Part shown: positions 41,698 to 49,631 of the stretch, piece after piece
How the letters are laid out: each line of letters starts with the position of its first letter
Position numbering within the stretch: the first letter of the stretch is position 1
Origin: an uncultured Collinsella sp.
GTDB taxonomy: Bacteria > Actinomycetota > Coriobacteriia > Coriobacteriales > Coriobacteriaceae
DNA length: 54,842 bases
NCBI GenBank assembly: GCA_900541885.1
Contig: UQKW01000014.1
Location: 1 to 54,842, forward strand
Direction: 5' to 3'
Notes under the pieces: generated by a model
What the model was told of the DNA's origin: nothing
Databases searched by the model: none
The model's input: only the letters and a program-made list of their open reading frames with translations
Translations under genes and position numbers: made by a program

Positions 41698-42960
41698 TCA
41701 CATTGTTTGTTGTGAGCGACTTTTCAAGCGATAAAACAACGCCGTCGTCAATACCAGCACCATCAGCATGGCTGCGAATACAACCGTCGGTGTCCATCGA
41801 TCATACGCGAATCCGTATGCCAATTGGCCAATTGGCGTTGCGCAGGAAAGCGCCATGTATACGACCGAAAGCACCTTTCCGCAGAGTTCCGTCGGCGCCG
41901 TTCGCTGAACGAATGCAACGATTTCGACCGACGCAATACTTGCCCACACCATGACCCATGCCGAACCAACCGCAAGCGTGGCTAATACAAGCATATGAGC
42001 GCCACACAGCAGCGCGACGAAAATCGGTATGACCCCAAGACAAATCATCACGACATGCCGGTGAATGCCATCAAATGAAAAACGATTCGGCCAAATACCG
42101 ACTAGGCCACCGCCTGCAAGGCCGCCCAGCCCCATAGCTGCCTCAATAATCCCAACGCGGGAAGATTGCATGCCGAGATGCCTTGTAACAATAACGGGTG
42201 CACCAATCGTTAACCCAACCAACGCAAGATTCAAAACAGCCGCAAGCAAAATCACAGCAAGCAACGAGGTGTTTTGAAGCAGGTACCGAATCGCCGACAG
42301 AAAATCGCTTTGGCATGCCATGCGAGCCGAGCTATCCCCCGTCACTTCAGAGGGGACATTTTGTTTGAGTGCGGCCCAAAACAGCAGCGACGACATCGCA
42401 AACGCCACCGCCGCGATCGCGCAAAGGGCATCGATTCCAAAGCATCCGTAGACGGCTGTTCCGACCACGGGACCTAGAATATTGCTCACCATGGTCATCT
42501 GCGACACTAATGCGGTTGACCGCTCGACCTTTTCCCTGCCGGCTATGCGCAGCGTCTCAATTTGAAGTATCGGCTTCAGAATAGATTGAACGGCGTATTG
42601 GACGCACAGCAGCACCGCCACAACGGCCGCAAGAGGCAACGAGCGCTTCATGGGGACAAACAGCATCGTTGCAATCATTAAAACAATACCGAGAGCTGCC
42701 AGAACGCTCCGATGCCCCTCTCGATCAGCTAATACTCCGCCAACCGGAGTCGCAAGCACGCCCGGTATAAACGCTATCGCCGCGACGGCGCCATATAACG
42801 TCGACGAGCCACTGCGGTCGAGCAAGTAAAGCGGGCACGTAAAGCACAGCGCCGACAACGTCGAATACACGCACAACTGCGCAACGAGAAGACCGACGAG
42901 TCTTATAGGCGGCGCCGTCTTTGATGCTGACGCGGCATCTAAATCTCTCATCCCGTCCAT
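41698..42960 (-). CDS. MFS transporter
   Basis: A 420-residue major-facilitator protein with about 12 helices. Helix 2-3 shows GVLADREGHRSVLAALG, the usual MFS loop (G-x-x-x-D-x-x-G-x-R), and a central loop divides two halves near residue 200. Family and single-component layout fit drug or metabolite efflux. AGGAGGC precedes the ATG at 42960. Two copies of a TetR-type operator lie upstream, and a TetR gene precedes it, so it is probably induced by a ligand of that regulator. Confidence 0.85.
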   Translation of the reverse strand: MDGMRDLDAASASKTAPPIRLVGLLVAQLCVYSTLSALCFTCPLYLLDRSGSSTLYGAVAAIAFIPGVLATPVGGVLADREGHRSVLAALGIVLMIATMLFVPMKRSLPLAAVVAVLLCVQYAVQSILKPILQIETLRIAGREKVERSTALVSQMTMVSNILGPVVGTAVYGCFGIDALCAIAAVAFAMSSLLFWAALKQNVPSEVTGDSSARMACQSDFLSAIRYLLQNTSLLAVILLAAVLNLALVGLTIGAPVIVTRHLGMQSSRVGIIEAAMGLGGLAGGGLVGIWPNRFSFDGIHRHVVMICLGVIPIFVALLCGAHMLVLATLAVGSAWVMVWASIASVEIVAFVQRTAPTELCGKVLSVVYMALSCATPIGQLAYGFAYDRWTPTVVFAAMLMVLVLTTALFYRLKSRSQQTM

Positions 42961-42973
42961 GGCTTTGCCTCCT

Positions 42974-42994
42974 ATACATACTGTTGGTATGTAT
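42974..42994. promoter_or_regulatory. TetR-type operator 1, proximal to the MFS gene
   Basis: ATACATAC-N5-GTATGTAT, a perfect 8-bp dyad 14 bp ahead of the start codon. Confidence 0.8.
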
Positions 42995-43039
42995 TTAACG
43001 GCTCGAAAAGGGCAGCCGTAGCCACCCTCTTACATCAAT

Positions 43040-43061
43040 TTACATACCGTTAGTATGTATA
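43040..43061. promoter_or_regulatory. TetR-type operator 2, distal
   Basis: TACATAC-N5-GTATGTA at 43041-43059, the same dyad as operator 1. It starts directly after the stop codon of the tetR gene at 43062. Confidence 0.8.
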
Positions 43062-43724
43062 TTACCACCCGGTACGGCTCCAAACGTCCCAAATTTGACA
43101 CGTTGTTTGAAGCACTTCTTCCCCCAAATCGAGCCCCACCGCGGCCGCCATCTGCGCCAAACATTGCGCGCGAGCGACCATTCGCTCCTTGGGCTCGAGC
43201 GGACGGAACAAAGGCAGCAGCCAAAGATTCGCTAGCAACGATACGGCCTCTGCCGCTTCGCGCGGGCATTCGCACGCAATGGAGCCGTCGGCGATGCCCT
43301 CCTCGATCACCGGCAATAAATAGCCATCCGCCGATTCGTCAAACGAGCCCTGATACTGCAACGCCAACAGACGCGAACTCTTTACCGGATCCGCCGCAGG
43401 ATGCATGCGTGCCCAAAGCTCAATTTGTGGTACGACGGACTCGGGCGCATAAAGTCGCTTGAGCTTTTGGGCGCCCGTCATATTGTCAGCACCGAGCGTC
43501 GCGCGGCGGCGCTCAACAACGGGAGCCATCGCCCGATCAAATGCGGCGTTAAAAATCTCTTCTTTGCTCTTGAAGTGATGATAGATAGCGCCCTTGGTCA
43601 TGCCATCGAGACGGTCAACGATATCCTGGATGCTCGTTCCCTCATAACCCTGTGCGCAGAATAGCTCCAGCGCCGCGTCGAGAATCTTCGCGACCGTCTC
43701 TTCGGGATATTTATTGCGACCCAT
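43062..43724 (-). CDS. TetR/AcrR family regulator of the MFS transporter
   Basis: About 220 residues. The helix-turn-helix domain is clear: YPEETVAKILDAALELFCAQ and TSIQDIVDRLDGMTKGAIYHHF near 1-55. The C-terminal domain is of the common all-helical ligand type. The start at 43724 (MGRNKYPEE) is preferred over 43760 because the family normally starts a few residues before the first helix. Two matching operators between this gene and the MFS gene indicate that it represses the transporter. Its own promoter shows no such dyad. Confidence 0.88.
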   Translation of the reverse strand: MGRNKYPEETVAKILDAALELFCAQGYEGTSIQDIVDRLDGMTKGAIYHHFKSKEEIFNAAFDRAMAPVVERRRATLGADNMTGAQKLKRLYAPESVVPQIELWARMHPAADPVKSSRLLALQYQGSFDESADGYLLPVIEEGIADGSIACECPREAAEAVSLLANLWLLPLFRPLEPKERMVARAQCLAQMAAAVGLDLGEEVLQTTCQIWDVWSRTGW

Positions 43725-43798
43725 AATCCGCCCATCCGCAACGCAAGTCCTATGCCTCATCGCAATATTTTAACGTTGCGGATGGCAAGCAATCGGTT

Positions 43799-44137
43799 CT
43801 ACACCGCAGCGGGGCCGTGTTCGCCGGTGCGAATGCGGATGACTTCCTCAACCGGCTCGACCCAGATTTTGCCGTCACCGACGGCGCCGGTGCGTGCGGC
43901 GTTGCAGATGATGTCGACAATGCCGTCGACATGTTCATCGGCAGAGATAAGGGTGAACTGCACCTTGGGGATCGTGTTGACGAGCAGCTCGTTGCCGCGC
44001 ACGTACTCCTTCCAGCCATGCTGCGCACCGCAGCCCTGCACCTGGTTGATAGTCATGCCGCGAACATCAGCAGCAAACAGCGCGTCTTTAAGAACCTCAA
44101 GCTTTTCCTGGCGCACGATAGCCGTGATCTTTTTCAT
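43799..44137 (-). CDS. glnK: P-II family nitrogen regulatory protein
   Basis: A 112-residue P-II protein: MKKITAIVRQEKLEVLKDAL at the start, the T-loop around 37-55, and DGKIWVEPVEEVIRIRTGE at the C-terminal side. Paired with amtB, it should block the ammonium channel when nitrogen is plentiful. Glutamine 39, which contacts 2-oxoglutarate, is kept. Position 51, tyrosine in uridylylated or adenylylated relatives, is leucine here (RGNELLV). Tyrosine 45 is present. Confidence 0.93.
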   Translation of the reverse strand: MKKITAIVRQEKLEVLKDALFAADVRGMTINQVQGCGAQHGWKEYVRGNELLVNTIPKVQFTLISADEHVDGIVDIICNAARTGAVGDGKIWVEPVEEVIRIRTGEHGPAAV

Positions 44138-44185
44138 AATGAATTCCTCTCAATAATCAACGTATCCCTTTACATGAGACGCGGG

Positions 44186-44278
44186 TTTCCCAAGTGCCGC
44201 AGATTGCCGTGAAAGAGGAGCGAAGCGTACTTAAGTACGTGAGCGACGATTGAACGGCAAGGTGCGGTGCTTGGGGAA
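44186..44278 (-). repeat. Long imperfect hairpin between amtB and glnK
   Basis: CCCAAGTGCCGCAGATTGCC near 44189-44208 pairs, with small mismatches, with 44254-44276, and the centre holds the palindrome GTACTTAAGTAC (44227-44238). It starts right behind the amtB stop codon and lacks a T-tract. Confidence 0.65.
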
Positions 44279-44282
44279 GCTG

Positions 44283-45560
44283 CTAATCGAGTCCGGAGAA
44301 AGAAGGATACGCGCTCTCGCCGTGCTGACTCGCATCCAGGCCCAGCGCCTCGTCGGCCTCGTCCACGCGCAGGCTACCGTGGAACAGCGCCTTGACCACC
44401 GCGGCGATCACCAAGTCGAGCACCAGCACGATAACGACCGTCACCACAATGCCCAGAACCTGCGAGACAAGCAGCGACACGTCGCCCGTGTAGAACAGGC
44501 CGCCCTTACCGGTCCACGAGAGCTCCGGCACGCAGAACAGGCCCGTGAGCACACCGCCCAAGATGCCGCCGATACCGTGGCAACCGAACGCGTCGAGCGC
44601 ATCGTCGTAGCCGAACTTGGTCTTAAGATGGCTGATGGCCAGATAGCAGACGGGCGATACGATCAGGCCCATGACCAGCGCCGCCCACGGCTCGACAAAG
44701 CCCGCACCCGGCGTAACCACCACAAGGCCCGCAACCAAACCGGTGCTAGCACCCACCAGCGTGGGGCGACCGGTATGCACGCGCTCGACGGCAAGCCACG
44801 AGACCATGCCCGCCGCGCTGGCCGTCACGGTATTGAGGATGGCGAGCGCCGCCACGGCGTCGGCCTTAAACTCGCTGCCGCCGTTAAAGCCAAACCAACC
44901 AAACCAAAGTAGACCGGCGCCCAGCGCCACAAACGGCACGTTATGCGGACGGTAGCTCACCATGCCAAAGCCGCGACGACGGCCGAGCATTAAGCAGAGA
45001 ATCAGGCCCGTGAGACCGGACGAAATGTGTACCACGTCGCCGCCGGCAAAGTCGAGCGCGCCGATGATGTCGCCGATAAAGGAACCATCGCCGCCCCAAA
45101 CCATGTGGGCGAGCGGCGCATAGACCACGAGCAGCCAAATGCCCAGGAAGGCCGTCATGGCACCAAACTTAACGCGGCCTGCCAGACTGCCCGTAACGAT
45201 AGCGGCGGTGATCATGGCAAACGCCATCTGGAAGGCGATGTTGATGATCTGAGGGTAGACGGCACCATCCGCAGCATTGCCCTCGGCCGCCTGCAGCACC
45301 TGGTTGAGCACCGGCAGGCACAGCAGCTGGTCAAAGCCGCCAATAAACGGGCTAGAACCGTCGCCACCGTAGGCCAGCGACCAGCCGGCAACAATCCACA
45401 GCACACCAACCAGGCCAATGGCGCCAAAGCACATAAGCATGGTGTTGATGACATTTTTGCGCCTGGACAGGCCGCCATAGAAAAACGCCAGACCCGGTGT
45501 CATTAAAAACACGAGCATGGTGCAGATGAGCATAAACGTTGTCGATCCCGTATCGTACAT
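44283..45560 (-). CDS. amtB: Ammonium transporter
   Basis: Channel-type ammonium transporter of about 425 residues with eleven helices. FMLICTMLVFLMTPGLAFFYGG and GSFIGDIIGALDFAGGDVVHISSG-like sequence in the middle (GDVVHISSG) and CHGIGGILGGVLTG carry the conserved histidines. The start at 45560 follows GGGGGAG. It is paired with glnK downstream, the universal order. The upstream region contains a fourfold GAAAC-like repeat that resembles an actinobacterial GlnR box. Confidence 0.95.
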   Translation of the reverse strand: MYDTGSTTFMLICTMLVFLMTPGLAFFYGGLSRRKNVINTMLMCFGAIGLVGVLWIVAGWSLAYGGDGSSPFIGGFDQLLCLPVLNQVLQAAEGNAADGAVYPQIINIAFQMAFAMITAAIVTGSLAGRVKFGAMTAFLGIWLLVVYAPLAHMVWGGDGSFIGDIIGALDFAGGDVVHISSGLTGLILCLMLGRRRGFGMVSYRPHNVPFVALGAGLLWFGWFGFNGGSEFKADAVAALAILNTVTASAAGMVSWLAVERVHTGRPTLVGASTGLVAGLVVVTPGAGFVEPWAALVMGLIVSPVCYLAISHLKTKFGYDDALDAFGCHGIGGILGGVLTGLFCVPELSWTGKGGLFYTGDVSLLVSQVLGIVVTVVIVLVLDLVIAAVVKALFHGSLRVDEADEALGLDASQHGESAYPSFSGLD

Positions 45561-45684
45561 TCGCTCCCCCTTGGTCGCATGAACGTTGTCGGCGCCCATA
45601 ATGCGGCCGAGGGGCAACTGGTGTAGACCAGATACGGCGCTGTTAAACGCTGCGTTGTCGAATGGAAACGGTGCCGCAATCTTG

Positions 45685-45722
45685 GAAACGGCGCGGCAAC
45701 GGACGCGAAACGAACGGGAAAC
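45685..45722. promoter_or_regulatory. Four-fold GlnR-like box upstream of amtB
   Basis: GAAAC-N6-GCAAC-N6-GAAAC-N6-GAAAC: four half-sites, starting at 45685, 45696, 45707 and 45718, each exactly 11 bp from the next. This is the architecture known for GlnR in Streptomyces and Mycobacterium. It is about 125-160 bp upstream of the amtB start. Confidence 0.45.
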
Positions 45723-45758
45723 GTGCGGGCGAGAAGGACGCGCTTGGCCCCGCCCCGG

Positions 45759-46778
45759 CTAGCGGCGAAACAGGTCGCGGGCGCGGTCGCGGAGATTGGT
45801 GGCTCGGATGACGCCTTCGTAGCGGTTGATGCGCAAGCGCGGGAAGGCGTTGAAAAAGCGCAGGTCACGACGGCTGAGCGACACACTCGGCACCGGACGG
45901 CTCGCGCGTTTGCCGGCACGGCGACGAGTGAGCGACGGACGTGGCATGTTCGGTGCGGCATCGGCAACGCGGCGGGCGGCAAGCGCCAGACCGCGAGCGC
46001 CGTCCGAGATAAACGTCGGCACCGAAGCCTTCTCACGCAGGGCATCGAGCGCCGCATCGCCCAGCTCTGCCAGCCACGCGTTGACGGCACGGCTGCGGAT
46101 ATGCGTCTGCGCCACCGAATCGATCGCCGAGTCGGGAATGCGCTCAAGCATGGAGTCCGAGGCATCGGCGAGCGATTCGTTGATGCGGTCGGCAAGGTCG
46201 GCGCGCACGCGCTCGAGCTGGTCGGACAGACGTCGCCAGCTCGCCAGCGAGCACAACGCATCCACGGCCATCGCAACGGCAACGGCAAAGGCCGCCAGTC
46301 GCACGATCAGCACCGGCAGATGCCCAAGCAACCCCAGCAGCGCTGGCTCAACCAAGCGACAAATGCACAGCGCACCCAAGCCAAACGCGCATGCCCAGTA
46401 CAGACAGATGCGTCCGTGCAGGTTAAACGGCAGGTGCGAATAGTCCCAAAAGCGAGCGCCTGTTGTTTTTTCCAGCAGCACGCCTACGCTGTACTCAATC
46501 ACGCTGCATACAAGCGCCGCGGCGACAAACTGGCTCGGGGCATCCGGAATCCCGCGCAACAAAAGCCAGCAGGCTATGCCGCCCACACCATAGATAGGGC
46601 AACACGGTCCCAGTAAAAAGCCACTGTTGGCAAAGCGTCCGTGGTTGAGCATGGCGCATACTGTCGACTCCCATGCCCAACCGCAAAAACCGTAGAAGGC
46701 AAACGAGAGCACCAGCGCCGAGAGCGGACAGGCGGCAAGCGTCGCGCCGCCGAACGCCATATCAATCGCGGTTTCCAC
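45759..46778 (-). CDS. CmpB-type putative ABC transporter permease (DUF1113-like) membrane protein
   Basis: A 339-residue protein. The N-terminal part of about five helices contains FYGFCGWAWESTVCAML, GFLLGPCCPIYGVGGI and FWDYSHLPFNLHGRICLYW, the signatures of the family labelled putative ABC-transporter type IV permease (CmpB). The C-terminal 160 residues are soluble and helical. No ATPase partner is nearby, and the family name may mislead. It starts with GTG at 46778, just 3 bp from the HD-domain gene's stop, so the two are coupled. An ATG at 46760 is an alternative start. Confidence 0.75.
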   Translation of the reverse strand: METAIDMAFGGATLAACPLSALVLSFAFYGFCGWAWESTVCAMLNHGRFANSGFLLGPCCPIYGVGGIACWLLLRGIPDAPSQFVAAALVCSVIEYSVGVLLEKTTGARFWDYSHLPFNLHGRICLYWACAFGLGALCICRLVEPALLGLLGHLPVLIVRLAAFAVAVAMAVDALCSLASWRRLSDQLERVRADLADRINESLADASDSMLERIPDSAIDSVAQTHIRSRAVNAWLAELGDAALDALREKASVPTFISDGARGLALAARRVADAAPNMPRPSLTRRRAGKRASRPVPSVSLSRRDLRFFNAFPRLRINRYEGVIRATNLRDRARDLFRR

Positions 46779-46781
46779 CGT

Positions 46782-47315
46782 CTACCCTCTCCTCTTTTCG
46801 TTCGAGCCCTCGTTCGAATCGTTCGCGCCGCCTTTGCGCGGTAGACGGCCGGCGACCGTCTCGCGCAGCGCGCACCATTTATCTGCCAGGCATACAATCC
46901 AAGCCTCACGACACGTCGGCGGCACTGGCACCAGCGGAAACATATGCCGCACGATGATATTCCGCTCGCGCGACGTCAGCTCAAAATCTTCCTCCGCACG
47001 TGCCAGGGCAAAAAACGGATGGCGAAAGCCATGCAGCCGATGGCTTGGGTCGGGATCGTGCCAGTCATAGAGAAAGTAATCGTGCAGCAGGGCCCCGCGC
47101 AGCAACGAGGCGCGGTCAACCGAGACACCGACGCGGCCCAAGCGCTCGGCAAAGGACAGACTTGCCCGCGCCACCGAGGTCACATGCGTATACACCGTCA
47201 CATCGCCATGCTGGATAAACTCGCGCGTCAGGTCCAAACGGCCCGCCTGTGCCAGTTGACGGGCAGCATGGTCCACTTCGCACGCGATTTTCTCGGCACG
47301 AACGACATCAGACAT
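46782..47315 (-). CDS. HD-domain protein (predicted phosphohydrolase)
   Basis: About 177 residues. The metal-binding HD pair is in RGALLHDYFLYDWHD, with an upstream histidine in VYTHVTSVARASLSFAERLG and a later one in RHPFFALARAEE. Members are phosphohydrolases of nucleotides or related compounds. The start at 47315 has GGAGG nearby. It is the first gene of a two-gene operon with the CmpB-type protein. Confidence 0.85.
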   Translation of the reverse strand: MSDVVRAEKIACEVDHAARQLAQAGRLDLTREFIQHGDVTVYTHVTSVARASLSFAERLGRVGVSVDRASLLRGALLHDYFLYDWHDPDPSHRLHGFRHPFFALARAEEDFELTSRERNIIVRHMFPLVPVPPTCREAWIVCLADKWCALRETVAGRLPRKGGANDSNEGSNEKRRG

Positions 47316-47543
47316 GCTGCCTCCTTCCAGCGACTCACGGCGACAAGCCACGGCCTGCGCACAATCGATAAAAACATCATGGAACACATCAGTATGGCAT
47401 CGGACAAAACGTTTTGCCCCGCCAGTTGGCGAATTACCGCGCCGCCGTCACATATCAAACGCCAAAATGTGCGAGACTGTTTTGTGCAATTGTGCCGGCC
47501 GAGGGAGCGCCGGTGCTCGATTCGCATGGAGTAACCCACAACG
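47316..47543. promoter_or_regulatory. Divergent promoter region between the HD-domain and DXS-like genes
   Basis: Contains the 12-bp perfect palindrome CAAAACGTTTTG at 47405-47416, which looks like an operator. Its flanks do not fit a CcpA site well. No gene is seen. Confidence 0.35.
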
Positions 47544-49325
47544 ATGCTGCTTACGCAAACGACAACGCCCGAGGACGTCAAGGCTCTCGACCGCGCCGAG
47601 CTCCCGCTGCTCTGCGGCGAGATCCGTCAGGCAATCCTCGAAAGCTCCGCCGCCGTCGGCGGGCACGTTGCCCCCAACTTGGGCGTCGTTGAGCTTACGG
47701 TTGCGCTTCATCGCGTGTTTAACTCCCCCATCGACAAGATTGTCTTTGACGTTTCGCACCAGACCTACGCCCACAAGGCGCTGACTGGGCGCGCGTATAC
47801 CTATATCGATCCGGAGCGTTATGGTGAGGCTTCTGGCTTTGCCAATCCCAACGAGTCCGAGCACGACCTGTTCGCCATGGGTCACACCTCCACGTCGGTG
47901 AGCCTGGGCTGCGGCCTGGCGCACGCTCGTGACCTGGCGGGCGATGCGTACAACGTCATCACCATCATTGGCGACGGCTCGCTTTCGGGCGGCCTGGCGT
48001 TTGAAGGCTTTAACAATGCCGCCGAACTCGATAGCAACCTGATCATCATCGTCAACGATAACGACCAGTCCATCGCCGAGAACCACGGTGGCCTCTATCG
48101 CAATCTGGCCGAGCTGCGCGCCAGCAACGGCACCTGCGAGCGCAACGTTTTCCGCGCGATGGGGCTCGACTACCGCTATCTGGACGCCGGTAACGATGTG
48201 TTGGCCCTAGTCGACGCGCTGCAGGATCTGCGCAATATCGATCATCCCATCGTGCTACACGTCTCCACCGCCAAGGGCAAGGGCTTTGAGCCAGCCCAGA
48301 GCGACCCGGAACGCTGGCACCACGTGGGTCCGTTTGACATGGCGACTGGACGCAAGCTCTGCCCGGGCCATCCGAGCGAGCCTGCGCCGCGCACCTATGC
48401 CGACATTACGGGCGAGGCGCTCAGCGCCGCCATCGAGCGCGACCCGCAGGTCGTGGGCATCACGGCCGCCACGCCCTACATCATGGGCTTTACACCCGAG
48501 CTTCGCGCTGCCGCCGGCAAACAATTCGTCGATGTGGGCATTGCCGAGGAGCACGCCGTGACCTTTGCCACCGCGCTTGCGCGCTCGGACGCCAAGCCAG
48601 TCTTTGGTGTGTACGGCACGTTTTTGCAGCGCGCCTACGACGAGCTGTGGCACGACCTGTGCCTCAACGATGCCCCCGCAACCATCTTGGTGTTTGGCGC
48701 GTCGATCTTTGGCACCACATCTGAGACACACCTTTCGTTCTTTGATATTTCCATGCTGGGCGGACTTCCTAACATGCACTACTTGGCGCCGGTCTGCATG
48801 GAGGAATACCTGTCCATGCTGAGCTGGTCGCTCGACCACCGCGAGCATCCCGTGGCGATTCGTGTACCTGGTATTGGCCTGGTGAACCGTCCCGATCTGG
48901 CGCCCGCTGAAGACACCGACTACAGCGCCGTTCGCTACAACGTGGTGCGCCAGGGTCACGACGTTGCCGTGCTCGCGCTCGGCGATTTCTTTGAGCTGGG
49001 CGAACGCGTGGCAAACCGCTTGGCTGCCGAGTACGGCATCGAGGCCACGCTCGTCAACCCGCGCTTTGCAACCGAGCTCGACCGCGAGTTCCTCGACAGC
49101 CTTGCCGCCGAGCATCGCGTTGTCGTCACCCTCGAGGACGGCATCTTGGACGGCGGCTGGGGCGAGCGTGTCGCGTGCTACCTGGCCTGCACGCCGTTGC
49201 GCACGCGCACCTTCGGCATCGCCAAGGGTTTCCCCGACCGCTACGACCCCAACGAGCTGCTCGCTCAGAACGGCATGACGGTCGAGAACATGGCCGCCGA
49301 AGCCGTGAGACTACTCAACGAGTAA
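47544..49325 (+). CDS. DXS-like thiamine-diphosphate enzyme, possibly not a true DXS
   Basis: A 593-residue transketolase-family protein laid out like 1-deoxyxylulose-5-phosphate synthase. GGHVAPNLGVVELTVAL (H41), GDGSLSGG at 143-150 for the cofactor, WHH near 259 and VGIAEEHAVTF with the catalytic glutamate at 335-336 are all present. Y357 and R363 (FLQRAYD) and H396 are also kept. But aligned to E. coli DXS, R420, D427 and R478 correspond to G385, T392 and G443, so most of the site that grips the phosphate of glyceraldehyde 3-phosphate is missing. It may use a different acceptor. It stands alone with its own terminator; GGAG lies 12 bases upstream of the ATG. Confidence 0.82.
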   Translation: MLLTQTTTPEDVKALDRAELPLLCGEIRQAILESSAAVGGHVAPNLGVVELTVALHRVFNSPIDKIVFDVSHQTYAHKALTGRAYTYIDPERYGEASGFANPNESEHDLFAMGHTSTSVSLGCGLAHARDLAGDAYNVITIIGDGSLSGGLAFEGFNNAAELDSNLIIIVNDNDQSIAENHGGLYRNLAELRASNGTCERNVFRAMGLDYRYLDAGNDVLALVDALQDLRNIDHPIVLHVSTAKGKGFEPAQSDPERWHHVGPFDMATGRKLCPGHPSEPAPRTYADITGEALSAAIERDPQVVGITAATPYIMGFTPELRAAAGKQFVDVGIAEEHAVTFATALARSDAKPVFGVYGTFLQRAYDELWHDLCLNDAPATILVFGASIFGTTSETHLSFFDISMLGGLPNMHYLAPVCMEEYLSMLSWSLDHREHPVAIRVPGIGLVNRPDLAPAEDTDYSAVRYNVVRQGHDVAVLALGDFFELGERVANRLAAEYGIEATLVNPRFATELDREFLDSLAAEHRVVVTLEDGILDGGWGERVACYLACTPLRTRTFGIAKGFPDRYDPNELLAQNGMTVENMAAEAVRLLNE

Positions 49326-49326
49326 G

Positions 49327-49370
49327 AAAACCTCCGCAAGGGAAGCATCCCTGCGGAGGTTTTTATTTTC
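49327..49370 (+). terminator. Intrinsic terminator of the DXS-like gene
   Basis: CCTCCGCAAGGGA, loop AGCA, TCCCTGCGGAGG followed by TTTTTATTTT, immediately behind the stop codon. Confidence 0.92.
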
Positions 49371-49382
49371 GCGACGCGATTA

Positions 49383-49598
49383 TCTCAATCTGTAACATCT
49401 AGGGCCCGAATTCCCGTCTAACTGTTACAGATCTAGATAAGATGTCTTAGTCCCAGACCTTTGTCTCAATCTGTAACAGATAGAGACCTTTTGGCCGTCC
49501 AGATGTTACAGATTGAGACATTCGAATTCCCCTGAAGAGAAAATCTCAATCTGTAACAGTAAGAACCCATTTCCTCGTCTACCTGTTACAGATTGAGA
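49383..49598. repeat. Array of six 15-bp repeats in alternating orientation
   Basis: The repeat TCTCAATCTGTAACA occurs at 49383, 49464 and 49544, and its reverse complement TGTTACAGATTGAGA at 49423 (imperfect), 49504 and 49584. Starts are 40, 41, 40, 40 and 40 bp apart. Each plus/minus pair forms a 55-bp hairpin with a 15-bp stem and a 25-nt loop. The three loops are related (G, CC, TT and CCGTC or TCGTC at fixed positions), whereas the spacers between hairpins (26 and 25 bp) are not. Confidence 0.9.
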
Positions 49599-49631
49599 CA
49601 AAGCAGCGAGACATGCCACCACATCTGCAAG

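Noticed and set aside
47403..47418. CcpA (cre) site before the DXS-like gene
   Set aside because: The central CG palindrome fits, but the outer positions of the cre consensus do not match on either side.
49383..49598. CRISPR array
   Set aside because: Repeats alternate in orientation, are only 15 bp, and the loops are related to each other; no cas genes are nearby.
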